The position numbers were made by a program, and so were the translations under genes. Shown in pieces: positions 7,966 through 18,348 of a DNA stretch of 64,000 nucleotides (position 1 is its first letter; each line of letters opens with the position of its first letter). The stretch is from Acidovorax sp. Leaf191 (GTDB lineage Bacteria > Pseudomonadota > Gammaproteobacteria > Burkholderiales > Burkholderiaceae_C). The stretch spans positions 264,858-328,857 of the forward strand of contig NZ_LMPT01000022.1 in NCBI RefSeq assembly GCF_001424425.1, given 5' to 3'. Below the pieces are notes generated by a model. The model did no database searches and was not told where the DNA came from. It saw nothing but the letters and a program-made list of their open reading frames with translations.

Positions 7966-9235
7966 CACCCGTAACACCGCCCCCGCAGGGCCCGCACGCG
8001 CTGCTGCGCCCGCGCTGCCCTTGTCCCTGTGGCTGGTGCTGCTGGCCGCAGCGGGTGCCTTTGCACTGACCATGGGCACGCGCCAGACGATGGGCCTGTT
8101 CCTGTCGGCGCTCAACACCTCCACCGCGCTGGGCATTGGCAGCATCAGCCTGGCGTTTGCGTTCGGCCAACTGTGGTGGGGGCTGACCCAGCCCTTTGCG
8201 GGTGCGGTGGCCGACCGCATCGGTACCGGCCGCGTGATCCTGCTGGGCGTGGCACTGGTGGCGCTGGGCACTTTCATCACGCCCTACATGACCACGACCG
8301 CCGGCCTTATCTTCGCCATTGGCGTGCTGGCCGCGGGCGGGGCAGGGATGGCGGGGCCGTCGGTGCTGATGGCCGCCACCTCGCGCCTGGTGCCGGCCCA
8401 CCAGCGTGGCCTGGCCACCGGCATCGTGAACGCGGGCGGCTCTTTCGGCCAGTTCATCATGGCGCCCATCGCTATGAGCCTGACCGCCGCACTGGGCTGG
8501 GCCAGCGCCATGCAGTGGATGGGCGTGCTGGTGCTGCTGGCGCTGCCAGCGGTGTGGGTGCTCAAGGGCAATTCCAACGCGCTCGCGGCGCAGGCCGCTG
8601 CCGCGTCGGGCCAAAAGGCATTGACCGCCCGCGAGGCCGTGGTCCAGGCGCTGGCCACGCCGAGCTACCGCTACCTGGCCATCGGGTTCTTGGTGTGCGG
8701 CTTTCATGTGGCCTTCCTGGCCACCCACCTGCCCGGGGTGATTGCGGCGTGCGGGTTGCCGCCGCAAGTGGGCGGCTGGGCCTTGGCCGTGATCGGCCTC
8801 TTCAACATCGTGGGCAGCCTGGCCATGGGCTGGGCCGTGGGGCGCTGGCGCATGAAGTCGCTGTTGTCGCTGCTGTACGCCGTGCGCGGCCTGGCGGTGC
8901 TGGTGTTTCTCTTCGCGCCCAAGACAACGCCGGTGGTCCTGATTTTTGCGGCGGTGATGGGCGTGACCTTCCTCTCCACCGTGCCGCCCACGGCGGGCCT
9001 GGTGGCCAAGATGTTCGGCACCGCCAACATGGCGATGCTGTTTGGCGTGGTGATGCTCTCGCACCAGATCGGCGGATTTTTGGGCGCGTACCTGGGCGGC
9101 AGCGTCTTCCAGGCCACCGGCAGCTACGACTGGGTCTGGTACATCGACATCGCTCTGGCTGCAGGTGCGGCGCTGGTGAATCTGCCCATCCGCGAGGCCC
9201 CGCTGGCGCGCAGCCCTGCAGCTGCTGCGGCCTGA
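7955..9235 (+). CDS. Major facilitator superfamily transporter
   Basis: 426 residues with about 12 hydrophobic segments. The loop after segment 2 carries GAVADRIGTGRV, the MFS motif A. The general pattern resembles the oxalate/formate and monocarboxylate (OFA/MCT) branch. It probably moves an organic anion or drug across the inner membrane. It overlaps marR by 11 bp and is certainly in the same transcript. Substrate and direction cannot be told from sequence. Confidence 0.85.
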   Translation: MTNDTRNTAPAGPARAAAPALPLSLWLVLLAAAGAFALTMGTRQTMGLFLSALNTSTALGIGSISLAFAFGQLWWGLTQPFAGAVADRIGTGRVILLGVALVALGTFITPYMTTTAGLIFAIGVLAAGGAGMAGPSVLMAATSRLVPAHQRGLATGIVNAGGSFGQFIMAPIAMSLTAALGWASAMQWMGVLVLLALPAVWVLKGNSNALAAQAAAASGQKALTAREAVVQALATPSYRYLAIGFLVCGFHVAFLATHLPGVIAACGLPPQVGGWALAVIGLFNIVGSLAMGWAVGRWRMKSLLSLLYAVRGLAVLVFLFAPKTTPVVLIFAAVMGVTFLSTVPPTAGLVAKMFGTANMAMLFGVVMLSHQIGGFLGAYLGGSVFQATGSYDWVWYIDIALAAGAALVNLPIREAPLARSPAAAAA

Positions 9236-9290
9236 GCCAAGCCGAGCCAAGCCACTCCACCCGTTGATCCTTAGCTGAAAGCAAACTGCC

Positions 9291-9815
9291 ATGACAACCA
9301 CCCTGGCGGCAGCCGCCGCATTGCCCGACCCCACACAACCCCAACCCCAACCGCTGTACCTGGACGACCTGGCCGTGGGCGACCGCTTCACCAGCGGTGA
9401 ACACGCCATGGACGAAGCCCAGATCAAGGCGTTTGCAACCCAATTCGACCCGCAGCCTTTTCACCTGGACGAGGCCGCCGGCCGCGCCACGCTGTTCGGC
9501 GGCCTGGCCGCCAGCGGCTGGCACACAGCGGCCATCACCATGCGCCTGCAGGTGACCACGGGCCTGCCGATTGCCGGCGGCATCATCGGCGCCGGGGCAG
9601 AAATCAGCTGGCCACGGCCCACCCGCGCCACTGACGTGCTGCACGTGGTGAGCGAGGTGCTGGAGATCCAGCCGTCCAAGTCCAAGCCCTACCGCGGCAT
9701 GGTCACCGTGCGCAGCGAAACCCGCAACCAGCAGGGCGATGTGCTCCAGCTGTCCACCGTGCGCATCGTGGTGCCGCGCAGGCAGGTGGCAGCGACCCCG
9801 GGGGCGGCTTCATGA
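9291..9815 (+). CDS. MaoC-family dehydratase
   Basis: 174 residues with one hotdog domain. The hydratase motif QFDPQPFHLDEAAG supplies the catalytic Asp53 and His58 expected for (R)-specific enoyl-CoA hydratases. The first 20 residues are Pro/Ala-rich and probably unstructured. It acts on an unidentified enoyl thioester in the cytoplasm. Its stop overlaps the start of the MATE gene by 4 bp (ATGA). The pairing with an efflux pump has no obvious metabolic logic. Confidence 0.85.
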   Translation: MTTTLAAAAALPDPTQPQPQPLYLDDLAVGDRFTSGEHAMDEAQIKAFATQFDPQPFHLDEAAGRATLFGGLAASGWHTAAITMRLQVTTGLPIAGGIIGAGAEISWPRPTRATDVLHVVSEVLEIQPSKSKPYRGMVTVRSETRNQQGDVLQLSTVRIVVPRRQVAATPGAAS

Positions 9816-11245
9816 GCAGCGCAGCCACGGCGCCAGCCGCGCCCGCGCCGCTCGACGCACGCACCCGCATGCTGCTGGAAGCGCCCATTGCGCCCACCTT
9901 GCTGCGCCTGGCCATGCCCAATGTGCTGGTGATGCTGGCGCAGGCGGGTGTGGGTCTGATCGAAACCTATTTCGTGGGTCAACTGGGCACCGATGCGCTG
10001 GCGGGCATGGCGCTGGTCTTCCCCGTGGTCATGCTGATGCAGATGACGTCGGCAGGCGCCATGGGCGGGGGCATTGCGTCGGCCATTGCGCGGGCGCTGG
10101 GGGCGCGCCGGCGTGACGATGCCGATGCGCTGGTGATGCACGCGCTGGCCATTGCGGCGGTGTTTGCGCTGGTGTTCACCGTGGCGGTGGTGGGAGGAGG
10201 GCGCTGGCTGTACACCCGCATGGGTGGTACCGGGGGCGCGCTGGAGGCTGCGCTGATCTACTCCAACTGGGTTTTCGCGGGGGCGTTTCTGGTCTGGCTG
10301 TTCAACACGCTCTTGGCCGTGATCCGCGGCACCGGCAATATGGCGGTGCCTGCCTACGTCACCGTGCTGGGTGCGTTTGTGCTGGTGCCGCTGTCGCCGC
10401 TGCTCATCTTTGGCTGGGGCCCGGTGCCGGGCCTGGGCATTGCAGGCGGCGCCCTGGCGCTGATGGCGTACTACGCAGTCGGCAGCGCCGTGTTGGCGGC
10501 GTATCTGTGGTCGCCGCGCAGTCTGCTGCGGCCGTCGCTGACGCACATTCAGTTTCGCTGGAAGCTGTTCAAGGACATCTTGCGGGTGGGCCTGGTGGGC
10601 ACGGTGTCCACCGTGGCCACCAACGTGGCGATTGGCGTGACGACTGCGCTGGTGGGCGGCTTTGGCACGGCGGCCATTGCGGGGTATGGCACCGCGTCGC
10701 GGCTCGAGTATTTGCTGGTGCCGCTCGTGTTCGGCCTGGGCGCACCGCTGGTGGCCATGGTCGGCACCTGCATCGGCGCCGGCCAGCGCGAGCGGGCCCT
10801 GCGCGCCACCTGGATCGGCGCGGCCATCGCGTTTGCCATGGCCGAAGCCATCGGACTGTGGGCGGCCGCCTTTCCGGGCACATGGCTGCGTCTTTTCAAC
10901 AGCGACCCGGCCATGCTGGAGGCTGGCGCGCTGTACCTGCGCACCGTGGGCCCCGTGTATGGATTCTTCGGCCTGGGCCTGGTGCTGTACTTTGCATCGC
11001 AAGGGGCAGGGCGCCTGTTGTGGCCCGTGATCGGCAACATCGCCCGGTTGGCGGTGGCCGTGACGGGTGGCTGGCTGGCCCTGCGCTGGGGCGGCGGGCT
11101 GACCGCCGTGTTCGCCGCGCAGGGCGTGGCGCTGGTCCTCTACGGACTGGTCAATGCATGGGCCATTGCTGGCGGAGCCTGGTTCGGCCGGGTGGGCTGG
11201 CCGCGCAGCATGGCGGGCCTGCTCAGCCGCGTGCCGCAGGGTTGA
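9812..11245 (+). CDS. MATE-family multidrug/toxin efflux transporter
   Basis: 477 residues with about 12 transmembrane helices in two halves. The first helix region is preceded by APIAPTLLRLAMPNVLVML, typical of MATE proteins, and GLIETYFVGQLGTDALAG is the family signature. It exports cationic compounds using a sodium or proton gradient across the inner membrane. It is translationally coupled to the MaoC gene. The two-gene unit ends in a convergent arrangement with the SDR gene, with a repeat (copy B) in between. Confidence 0.88.
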   Translation: MSSAATAPAAPAPLDARTRMLLEAPIAPTLLRLAMPNVLVMLAQAGVGLIETYFVGQLGTDALAGMALVFPVVMLMQMTSAGAMGGGIASAIARALGARRRDDADALVMHALAIAAVFALVFTVAVVGGGRWLYTRMGGTGGALEAALIYSNWVFAGAFLVWLFNTLLAVIRGTGNMAVPAYVTVLGAFVLVPLSPLLIFGWGPVPGLGIAGGALALMAYYAVGSAVLAAYLWSPRSLLRPSLTHIQFRWKLFKDILRVGLVGTVSTVATNVAIGVTTALVGGFGTAAIAGYGTASRLEYLLVPLVFGLGAPLVAMVGTCIGAGQRERALRATWIGAAIAFAMAEAIGLWAAAFPGTWLRLFNSDPAMLEAGALYLRTVGPVYGFFGLGLVLYFASQGAGRLLWPVIGNIARLAVAVTGGWLALRWGGGLTAVFAAQGVALVLYGLVNAWAIAGGAWFGRVGWPRSMAGLLSRVPQG

Positions 11246-11295
11246 GCCGGTTTGAACAGCGCTGCGCAGGGTCCGGGTGGTGCTGAATTGGGCTT

Positions 11296-11351
11296 AAAAC
11301 AGGCCCTACCGCTCACTGGGCTTGCGCTAGCAGCTATTGATTTTATAGCTA
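11296..11351 (+). repeat. Short interspersed repeat, copy B
   Basis: AAAACAGGCCCTACCGCT at the left and CAGCTATTGATTTTATAGCT at the right align base for base with copy A, in the same orientation. The outer palindrome GCTAT..ATAGC is intact. It sits between two convergent genes (MATE transporter and SDR). Confidence 0.8.
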
Positions 11352-11372
11352 CTGGCGCTGCGGCTCTTAGCG

Positions 11373-12179
11373 TCACACCGGCACGGTGTAGTTCAGCGTC
11401 ATACGCCCTCCATCCACGGTCACGATCTCACCCGTGACATAACTGGCCGCGTCACTCGCCAGCCAGGCCACCACATCGGCGATTTCCGACGGCTCGCCCA
11501 GCCGCTTCATCGGCGTGCGGCTCATGATCTTTTGCTTGGCCTCGTCGCTGGTGAGCACAGCCTTGGCGGCCAGCTCGGTGGCGATGGTGCCGGGCGCGAC
11601 GGCGTTCACGCGGATGTTCTTGTCGGCCAAAGCCAGCGCCATGACGCGGGTGAGCTGGTTCACGCCGCCCTTGCTCACGTTGTAGCTGGAAATGCTCGGG
11701 ATGGTCAGCACGCCGTTGACCGAACTCATGTTGACGATGGACCCGCCGCCAGACGCCACCATGGCCCGCGCCACGGCCTGGCCCACCAGAAACGAGCCTT
11801 TGAGGTTGACCCGCAGCACAGCGTCGAAATCTGCCTCGGTCACATCGAGAAAGTCCGCAGCTCGGAATATGCCGGCGTTGTTCACCAGCACGTCGATGCG
11901 CCCATGCGCGGCCAGCACTTGAGCCACCAGGGCATCGACCTGCGCCTTGTCGCCCACGTCGCAGCGCACGTACAGCGCGCCCAATTCCTGCGCCAGCGCC
12001 TGGCCGCGCGAGTCGTCCACATCCACGATGACCGGCTTGGCACCATCGGCCGCAAGCCGCCGCACGCAAGCTTCGCCGATGCCTTGCGCGCCGCCGGTGA
12101 CGACGCACACGCGGCCCTGGTGGCCGAAGTGGATGGTGGATGGGCGTGTTGTAGGAGATGGTGGTGCTGTGAGGGTCAT
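11373..12179 (-). CDS. Short-chain dehydrogenase/reductase
   Basis: 268 residues, classical SDR length. The nucleotide motif TGGAQGIG (28-35), NNAG (100-103), Asn125, Ser152/153 and YNVSK (Tyr166, Lys170) form the complete catalytic set. VDVDDSRG after strand 2, with an Asp, suggests NAD(H) preference. It oxidises or reduces an unidentified alcohol/ketone. It is a single gene, and the sequence beyond its start changes to AT-richer, island-like DNA. Confidence 0.9.
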   Translation of the reverse strand: MTLTAPPSPTTRPSTIHFGHQGRVCVVTGGAQGIGEACVRRLAADGAKPVIVDVDDSRGQALAQELGALYVRCDVGDKAQVDALVAQVLAAHGRIDVLVNNAGIFRAADFLDVTEADFDAVLRVNLKGSFLVGQAVARAMVASGGGSIVNMSSVNGVLTIPSISSYNVSKGGVNQLTRVMALALADKNIRVNAVAPGTIATELAAKAVLTSDEAKQKIMSRTPMKRLGEPSEIADVVAWLASDAASYVTGEIVTVDGGRMTLNYTVPV

Positions 12180-12832
12180 GGGCCTGATGGTAGCGGTGAT
12201 AGTGGGGTCTGGTGAGCTAGACGGAGGCTGCCTGGAGCTGCCTCTACAGCGGCTCTATGACTTTATACGATGTATATTATGTAAAATGACTCAAAGTGTG
12301 AACGTCATGGTTACCTAGGCACGCCGTGCAGATCGTCGTGATCGGCACAGGCCCATTTCGTGCACTTCAGGCTTCGAGAGCCGAGCCGCTACCTTGCATT
12401 CGATATCAACCATCATCGCGTACAGACAGCAATCTTCTCAGCGGGTGACGGGCATTCACAGCCACTACGCTGCTGCTCACGTGCGTCACCCAGTTGAGCT
12501 GCTGAGCTATCGGCCATGTGCATGGCGATCTCACCCAGTCGACCTGTCAACGGTAGGCCTGTGCCCCAAAAGCTCTCTGGCTCACCTTGCGCGCTCGGCG
12601 AGATGCGGGTTGTGCACGGGGCCATGCCACGCCAGGCGACAAAACTTGCCGGATTGGGAATGATGCTCGGTGGCGGCATATTTCAGCGTAGAACCGGTTC
12701 CTTTGAACGTTGGCCGCGTCATGGTGCTCTCCACTGATTGGCCAGTGTTGCAGGTCTCGCGCCCTGCTCCAGCACACAAGCCAGTGCCATGTGCGTCAGC
12801 GGAGCTCTGTGGAAGTTGCGGCTCGACCGTAA
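12180..12832. other. Gene-poor stretch, no coding region supported
   Basis: About 650 bp with several short open frames on both strands, none with a recognisable domain or consistent codon use. An AT-rich segment lies at about 12250-12310 and may hold a promoter. It could be decayed coding sequence belonging to the island that continues to 14300. Confidence 0.5.
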
Positions 12833-13039
12833 TCACGCAACGCGTTTGCACCACTGGTTGATCCAGTTCATCGCCTCGGAGCTGTTGCCCGTTTCCAACG
12901 CGGTCATGACATACGCGAGGGTTCCAACGGCCTCATCTTTCGTGATTTCTCGAACTTTGTAGCTGTCGAGCACCCGGCCTAAAAAAGCATTCATTTCTTT
13001 TCTATCACGGGGAGTGAGGCTCCCATTTCTATCCGGCAT
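12833..13039 (-). CDS. Small hypothetical protein
   Basis: 68 residues, predicted helical and charged (MPDRNGSLTPRDRKEMNAF at the start, MNWINQWCKRVA at the end). It has no signal or membrane segment and no recognised family. It resembles small proteins of mobile-element cargo in Burkholderiales only in general character. It lies downstream of the broken AraC gene in AT-richer DNA. Real coding is likely from the even amino acid composition, but the function is unknown. Confidence 0.5.
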   Translation of the reverse strand: MPDRNGSLTPRDRKEMNAFLGRVLDSYKVREITKDEAVGTLAYVMTALETGNSSEAMNWINQWCKRVA

Positions 13040-13303
13040 ACCTAGCGCCTCAATGCGATGACTATCAAGATCGCGCCCTTCGCAGTTCTAGCGCTTTCAA
13101 CATATATTGCCCACGTACCCAACTATTCAACACTTGGCATCTCCAGTCAACTTCCGGTAGCAAAAAAGCGCAGCAAAAAACAAATTTGCGAACTTTTATA
13201 TTATTCGCACAAAATAAAATGATAAAAACAGTTGAAATTCGATGGATCCAAGTGCGAGCGGCCCTTTGAAAAACACAGCTTTGACCAAAGCAATACGTAC
13301 TCT

Positions 13304-14279
13304 TCAGCTCGTGTGCGCAATGGATCGTCTCAAAGTCATTGACGGCGTTTCGCCAAATTTTTTTGTGTATTGCGCTGAGAATGATGACATGTGGGGAAAG
13401 CCCCATGACATGGCCACATGAGAAACGGATTTTCCCAACGCCCCATTCAACAACTCCGCTCTCACACCGTTCAATCTGACCAGCCTCAGATATGCCATGG
13501 GAGTCATGGACTTGAAGTTCATGAAACCCATTTGAAGCGCGCGAACACCGACGCCAGACGCTTCCGCAATGTCTACCACCCTCATAGGTCGCGATGCATT
13601 CTCGACCATATAGTCTATTGCGCGCTTGACACTTCCCGGGCTGGGCATCGGCCCAGAGTTTTTCATCATGTCTGTGTAGCTGTGATACACGCCTTCCAGA
13701 ATGACATTGATTACGTATTCGTTCATGCTGGTCAGCGCAGCCGGATATCTGGAAAAGGGGCGTTGTGCCATCCTTTTCTTGGTGTACCATGTTCATCATC
13801 GACTTGATGACATGAGATTCATAGCTGTTGGTGTCAAGAACGGGATTGAACAATATCCTTTGGGTTGCAGGCCGCTCTATCAAATCGGACAGTCGTTTGT
13901 GGATTGCTTCTTTTTCGACCGAAACCCGATGCAGTGTGGTTCGTGGAGAAATATTCGCAATTTTGGTCAGTGATGAGTCCAAGACCAAGCCGCACGACCC
14001 GCTTGTTTCGTTTGCCTCTCCTCCGAAACGCACCGCCTCCAGCATTCCACCGTCCGAAAAAGAAATTCCGTATCCGTCGTACGCTTCTTCAAATTTAATT
14101 TGAACATCGGACTTCCAGAATGTCCGGGAAAAACACAGCCCGCCAGTCAGTATTACGTCAGACCGCATCTCGAAATCACTCAAATTTCTGGTTCTCGCGG
14201 AGCCTGCGGAGTGATGGCGTGACACTATGGCCGTGTACTCGTCCAAATCAGATGTGAAGAGTTTTATTCTGTTAATCAT
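13304..14279 (-). pseudogene. AraC-family regulator broken by a one-base frameshift
   Basis: From ATG 14279 one frame reads an AraC-binding-like N-terminal domain up to MMNMVHQEKDGTTP. The reading then continues in another frame from about 13757 (SRYPAALTSMNEYVINVI) through a C-terminal double helix-turn-helix (MRVVDIAEASGVGVRALQMG, then VSHVAMSWGFPHMSSFSAQY). Removing one base from the G run at 13757-13760 would restore about 324 residues, the normal family length. Base composition is clearly more AT-rich than in the flanking genes, suggesting horizontal transfer. It may be a true pseudogene, a phase-variable tract or a sequencing error. Confidence 0.75.
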
Positions 14280-14489
14280 ATGCCTGATTGGTTTTTTGAT
14301 TTTCAGAGCGATTTGAGGACCCAATCTTCTCACCCGTCATAACGGCAATCAAGTCACCGGTCGGCGTGCGTCCCCAAAGGCTTTGGGTACGTCCTGCAGG
14401 CAGGCAGGCAAGCCGCAGCCCTCGGCACGAATGCGACGGACATCGCACCTGTATCCGCACACCCATCCATCCACACCGCCGGTGCAGCG

Positions 14490-16580
14490 CTAGATCATCT
14501 CGCGAACGCGCATGCTGAAATCGTCGATGGAGAAAGGCTTGGTCATCACCGCCATGCCCGGCTCCAGGTGGCCGTTGCCGACGAGTGCATTCTCGGCATA
14601 GCCGGTGACGAACAGGACTTTCAGCTGCGGGCGCGCCGTGCGGGCTGCGTCGGCGAGTTGGCGGCCATTCATGCCGCCGGGCAATCCGACGTCGGTAACC
14701 AGCAGGTCGATGGCGGCATCGGACAGCAGCGTACGCAGGCCGGTGCTTCCATCGCTGGCTTCCAGCACGGTGTAGCCCTGCTGCTGCAGCACCTCGCCCA
14801 TCAGCATGCGCACGGCGGATTCGTCGTCCACGACCAGCACCGTGCCATTTTGCGGGCCCAGCGGCACGGGCTGTTTTTCCGATGAGGGGCCGTCGTCCTT
14901 GGCGCCGGTATGGCGCGGCAGATAGATGCACATCGTGGTGCCGACGCCCACCTCCGAACGAATGCGTACCTGGCCGCCCGACTGCTGGGCAAAGCCGTAG
15001 ATCATGGACAGGCCCAGGCCGGTTCCCTGGCCCATGGGCTTGGTGGTGAAGAACGGGTCGAATGCCTTCGCCTGGACTTCCGGCGTCATGCCGGCGCCGG
15101 TGTCCGTCACGCTGAGCGTCACGTAGTGTCCGGCACCCAGGCCCTGCGCTCGCGCCGCACGGTCGTCCATCCAGACGTTCTCCGTTTCCACGGTGATGCG
15201 GCCGCCGTGCGGCATCGCGTCGCGGGCATTGATGCAGAGGTTGAGCAGCGCACTTTCGAGCTGCGATGCGTCGACGAGTGTCGCCCAAAGGTCGGCCGCT
15301 GCGACCGTCTCCATGTGGACGGCGGGGCCCACTGTGCGGCGAATCAGCTCTTCCATGCCGGCCACCAACTGGTTCACATCCACGGCCTTGGGGTCCAGCG
15401 TCTGGCGACGGGAGAACGCCAGCAATCGATGGGTCAAGGCCGCTGCGCGGCGCGCCGCGCCCTGGGCCACCGTCACGTAGCGGCCGATTTCGGTGGTGCG
15501 GCCCTGTGCGATCTGCCGTTGCATCAGCTCCAGCGATCCCGTGATGGCTGCTAGCAGGTTGTTGAAGTCGTGGGCCAGGCCGCCGGTGAGCTGGCCGACT
15601 GCTTCCATTTTCTGGGCTTGGCGCAGAGCATCCTCGGTGGCCATCAACTCGCGCACCGTGGTGTTCACCCGCTGCGCCAGGTTCTGGTTGGCTTCGGCCA
15701 AGGCACGCTGGGCCCTGACCTGCTCGGTCACGTCATAGCCACCGACGAAGATGCCGCTGACGGCGCCACCCGGGTCGCGGACGGGCTCATACCGCAGGTC
15801 GATGTACCGGTCTGCCTGGTCTGCGGCCCGGTTGTCGAGGTGGATCGGCATGGCCTGCGCGGAATAGGACTCTCCCGTGGCATAGACCTTGTCGAGCAAT
15901 TCATAGAACCCCTGGTTATGCAGTTCCGGAAACACCTCGCGCACCGTGCGCCCCAGGAAATCGCGGGCTCCGGATATCTCGACATACGCGTCGTTCACGT
16001 ACTCGAACCTGTGCTCCGGTCCGCTCAGGATGCTGACGAATCCAGGCATCTGCTGCAGAGTCTGACGCTGGCGCTCGGTGCTTTCGCGCAGGGCCTTGTC
16101 TGCCAGGACCTTGGCCGTCGTTTCGTTGGTGAAGATGAAAAGCCCCGCTACTTCGCCATCGGCGCCAAGGATGCGTGAGTAGGAAAAGGTCCACCAGGTA
16201 TCCGCCATGCCGCGATCGGTGGCCAGCTTCCAGTAAAGGTCATTGAAGCGCTGGCTTTTGCCGGACATCGCGTCGGCAATGATGGGATGGGCCTGCTCGA
16301 GCGCGTCCGACCAGACCTCGTCGAACAAAGCCCCCATGGCCCACTCCACGCGGGGGCCGAGCAATGGGATATAGGTTTCGTTGAAGAAGAAGTGCAGCTG
16401 GGGTCCCCAGCACAGGATCATGGACTCGGGCGAGTTCAGGACCAGACTGAGCGATACCTTGAGTCCCTCCGGCCATTCTTCCGGCTGCCCCAGAGGATGG
16501 TTCGACCAGTCACGGCTCAGGATCAGTTCCGTGGCGCGGCCGCCACCGGAGAGGAAGGGGATCGGGGCGTCATGGCGCAT
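14490..16580 (-). CDS. PAS-containing hybrid sensor histidine kinase
   Basis: 696 residues from ATG 16580 (the frame is open to 16754). It has two PAS-like domains (about 20-160 and 175-305), a linker coiled coil, a FixL-type H-box ([17 protein letters not shown]), an HATPase with DTGAGM and GTGLGLSM, and a C-terminal receiver with Asp in [11 protein letters not shown]. No transmembrane segment is seen, so it is a soluble sensor. No partner response regulator lies beside it; the receiver may pass phosphate to a distant protein. The architecture closely matches the LOV kinase at 44017. Confidence 0.88.
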   Translation of the reverse strand: MRHDAPIPFLSGGGRATELILSRDWSNHPLGQPEEWPEGLKVSLSLVLNSPESMILCWGPQLHFFFNETYIPLLGPRVEWAMGALFDEVWSDALEQAHPIIADAMSGKSQRFNDLYWKLATDRGMADTWWTFSYSRILGADGEVAGLFIFTNETTAKVLADKALRESTERQRQTLQQMPGFVSILSGPEHRFEYVNDAYVEISGARDFLGRTVREVFPELHNQGFYELLDKVYATGESYSAQAMPIHLDNRAADQADRYIDLRYEPVRDPGGAVSGIFVGGYDVTEQVRAQRALAEANQNLAQRVNTTVRELMATEDALRQAQKMEAVGQLTGGLAHDFNNLLAAITGSLELMQRQIAQGRTTEIGRYVTVAQGAARRAAALTHRLLAFSRRQTLDPKAVDVNQLVAGMEELIRRTVGPAVHMETVAAADLWATLVDASQLESALLNLCINARDAMPHGGRITVETENVWMDDRAARAQGLGAGHYVTLSVTDTGAGMTPEVQAKAFDPFFTTKPMGQGTGLGLSMIYGFAQQSGGQVRIRSEVGVGTTMCIYLPRHTGAKDDGPSSEKQPVPLGPQNGTVLVVDDESAVRMLMGEVLQQQGYTVLEASDGSTGLRTLLSDAAIDLLVTDVGLPGGMNGRQLADAARTARPQLKVLFVTGYAENALVGNGHLEPGMAVMTKPFSIDDFSMRVREMI

Positions 16581-16934
16581 ACCTGATTTGAGAACTTTGT
16601 GCAGCAGCAGATTGTCGAGAATGGCAATGGGAACGCATCCACTGGACACCGGCAACACCAGCGGACTGTGCTTTGTGGATGCGCTCAGGCGCTCGACATT
16701 GCCGAATCGGTCCTGCCGTACACTGGCACGGGATGCGGCGCATGCGAAGCGCAAGACTGGATGGTAGCGGTGCCGAGCGACATGGCTAGACAGGGCGCTT
16801 CAAAAAACTTCCCGATCCTCTGATTTCGCCGGAGCCGGCGGCACTGCGTGGACTCTGCCCCCGATTGTCGTCGTGCCCGAGGCCGAGGAACGCTAGGACC
16901 TGTTCGCGAACCCGCTGGCCGATAATCCGCCCCC
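16581..16934. other. Intergenic region between divergent genes
   Basis: 354 bp. An in-frame extension of the kinase (to 16754) covers half of it but shows no domain. Near the right end TTCGCGAA (a perfect 8 bp palindrome, about 16905) is followed by GATAAT, a possible -10 element for the DUF2946 gene. Confidence 0.45.
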
Positions 16935-17336
16935 ATGAGCAGAACCGCCGCAATCCGCACGCATGCGCCGACATCGGGGAAGCGGCGTCCTGCAGCCAGC
17001 CTGATTCGATGGGTGCTGCTGTGGTTCGCGCTGTCTATCGGCTCGGCCATTGCCTCACCGATGGTCCATGCGCAAACCCTGGAGCTGGTCTGCTCTGGGG
17101 CCGGTCTGGTCAAGGTCATCGTGCACACCGATGACGGCGTGCAGGAACTCGGGGCCGCCCACATGGACTGCCCGCTGTGCGTGCAGGCGGTCACGCCGCC
17201 CGCCACCACAGCCGTCGGACTGCCCTCGCCCTTGGCGCTTGCCTACGGGGTGTGGGCAATCGCAGCCACGCACCTCATGGCGGCTGCCGCGGCTCCCATG
17301 CCGGCGCGCGGGCCGCCCTCCCCCTCGCTCTTCTGA
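16935..17336 (+). CDS. DUF2946-like membrane/exported protein
   Basis: 133 residues. A hydrophobic segment at about 23-46 acts as signal or anchor, then a short domain carries HMDCPLC, the CxxC pattern of the DUF2946 family, and a second hydrophobic stretch follows near residue 100. The family is often found with copper or TonB systems, but none is present here. The CxxC could bind metal or form a disulfide in the periplasm. It lies 111 bp before the DJ-1/PfpI gene and probably shares its transcript. Confidence 0.65.
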   Translation: MSRTAAIRTHAPTSGKRRPAASLIRWVLLWFALSIGSAIASPMVHAQTLELVCSGAGLVKVIVHTDDGVQELGAAHMDCPLCVQAVTPPATTAVGLPSPLALAYGVWAIAATHLMAAAAAPMPARGPPSPSLF

Positions 17337-17447
17337 CGCTTCTTCTTCCGTTCGTCCGCGCGTGATGCCGCCTTCGGGCGCGCTTCGCGCCGCGCGTTTT
17401 CGCATCGAGTCGGCGCCCGCCGTGGGCGCCAGAGAGCCATTCATTCC

Positions 17448-18263
17448 ATGAACCCCCATCGACGTCACGCCTTGTCCGCCCTCAGTGCGTTGTCCGCACT
17501 GGCGTCCCTCCACGCTTCAGCGGCGACCGACACCATCGCCCCAGCACTGCCACTGCCCAACGCCAACTCGCGCCCCCGGCTGCAGATCGTGATGGTCGTG
17601 CACCCTGACATGACCGCCCTCGATCTGGTCGCCCCCCAGCTCGTCTTCGCAACCATGGGCGATGCCGACACACACCTGGTCTGGAAAGACCTGTCCCCGG
17701 TCACGACCGACAGCGGCTTGAAGCTCTTGCCGAGCACGACTTTCGCCGATGCGCCTGCGACGCCTGACATCCTCTTCGTGCCCGGCGGGCTCAAGGGCAC
17801 GACTGCGTTGCTGAAGGACGAAGACACGTTGCGCTTCCTGCGCGAGCGTGGCAAAGCCGCGCGCTGGGTCACCGGCGTGTGCACCGGGGTGCTGCTGCTC
17901 GGCGCGGCCGGCCTGCTGCGGGGACACCGCGCCACGGCCCACTGGTATGTGCGGGACCTGTTGCCGATCTTTGACGCGACTCCCGTGGCGCAGCGCGTGG
18001 TGGTCGACCGCAATCGGGTAACCGGCGGCGGCGTGACCGCGGGCATGGACATGGCATTGACGCTTTCCGCGCTGCTGCGCGGCGAGGCACATGCGCGTCT
18101 CCAGACGCTGCTCTTCGAGTACGACCCCCAGCCGCCCTATCCGTCAGGCACGCCCGAGCTGGCCGGCCAGGCCCTGACGACCACAGTCCGCGAGCGACGG
18201 GGCACCGCCATCGAAACCGCCCGCCAGGCAGCGCAGAAAGCCCGCGACCGCTGGCCCAATTGA
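17448..18263 (+). CDS. Exported DJ-1/PfpI-family protein (isonitrile hydratase-like)
   Basis: 271 residues. The N-terminus (MNPHRRHALSALSALSALAS) is a signal peptide with a twin Arg, so export, possibly by Tat, is likely. The core resembles isonitrile hydratase: HPDMTALDLVAPQLVF near residue 52 and the nucleophile elbow GVCTGVLLLGAAGLL with Cys145. The C-terminus is helical. Family members are normally cytoplasmic, so a signal peptide is unusual. It could be an oxidative-stress or small-molecule hydratase protein in the periplasm; the substrate is unknown. Confidence 0.8.
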   Translation: MNPHRRHALSALSALSALASLHASAATDTIAPALPLPNANSRPRLQIVMVVHPDMTALDLVAPQLVFATMGDADTHLVWKDLSPVTTDSGLKLLPSTTFADAPATPDILFVPGGLKGTTALLKDEDTLRFLRERGKAARWVTGVCTGVLLLGAAGLLRGHRATAHWYVRDLLPIFDATPVAQRVVVDRNRVTGGGVTAGMDMALTLSALLRGEAHARLQTLLFEYDPQPPYPSGTPELAGQALTTTVRERRGTAIETARQAAQKARDRWPN

Positions 18264-18348
18264 ACGGGTGAGCACAACCACAGCACGGGTGGGATGCCGT
18301 CTGACGGCGCGTGCTGCTGGCCGCACGCGCCCAGGGCCCTGGCCCGCC

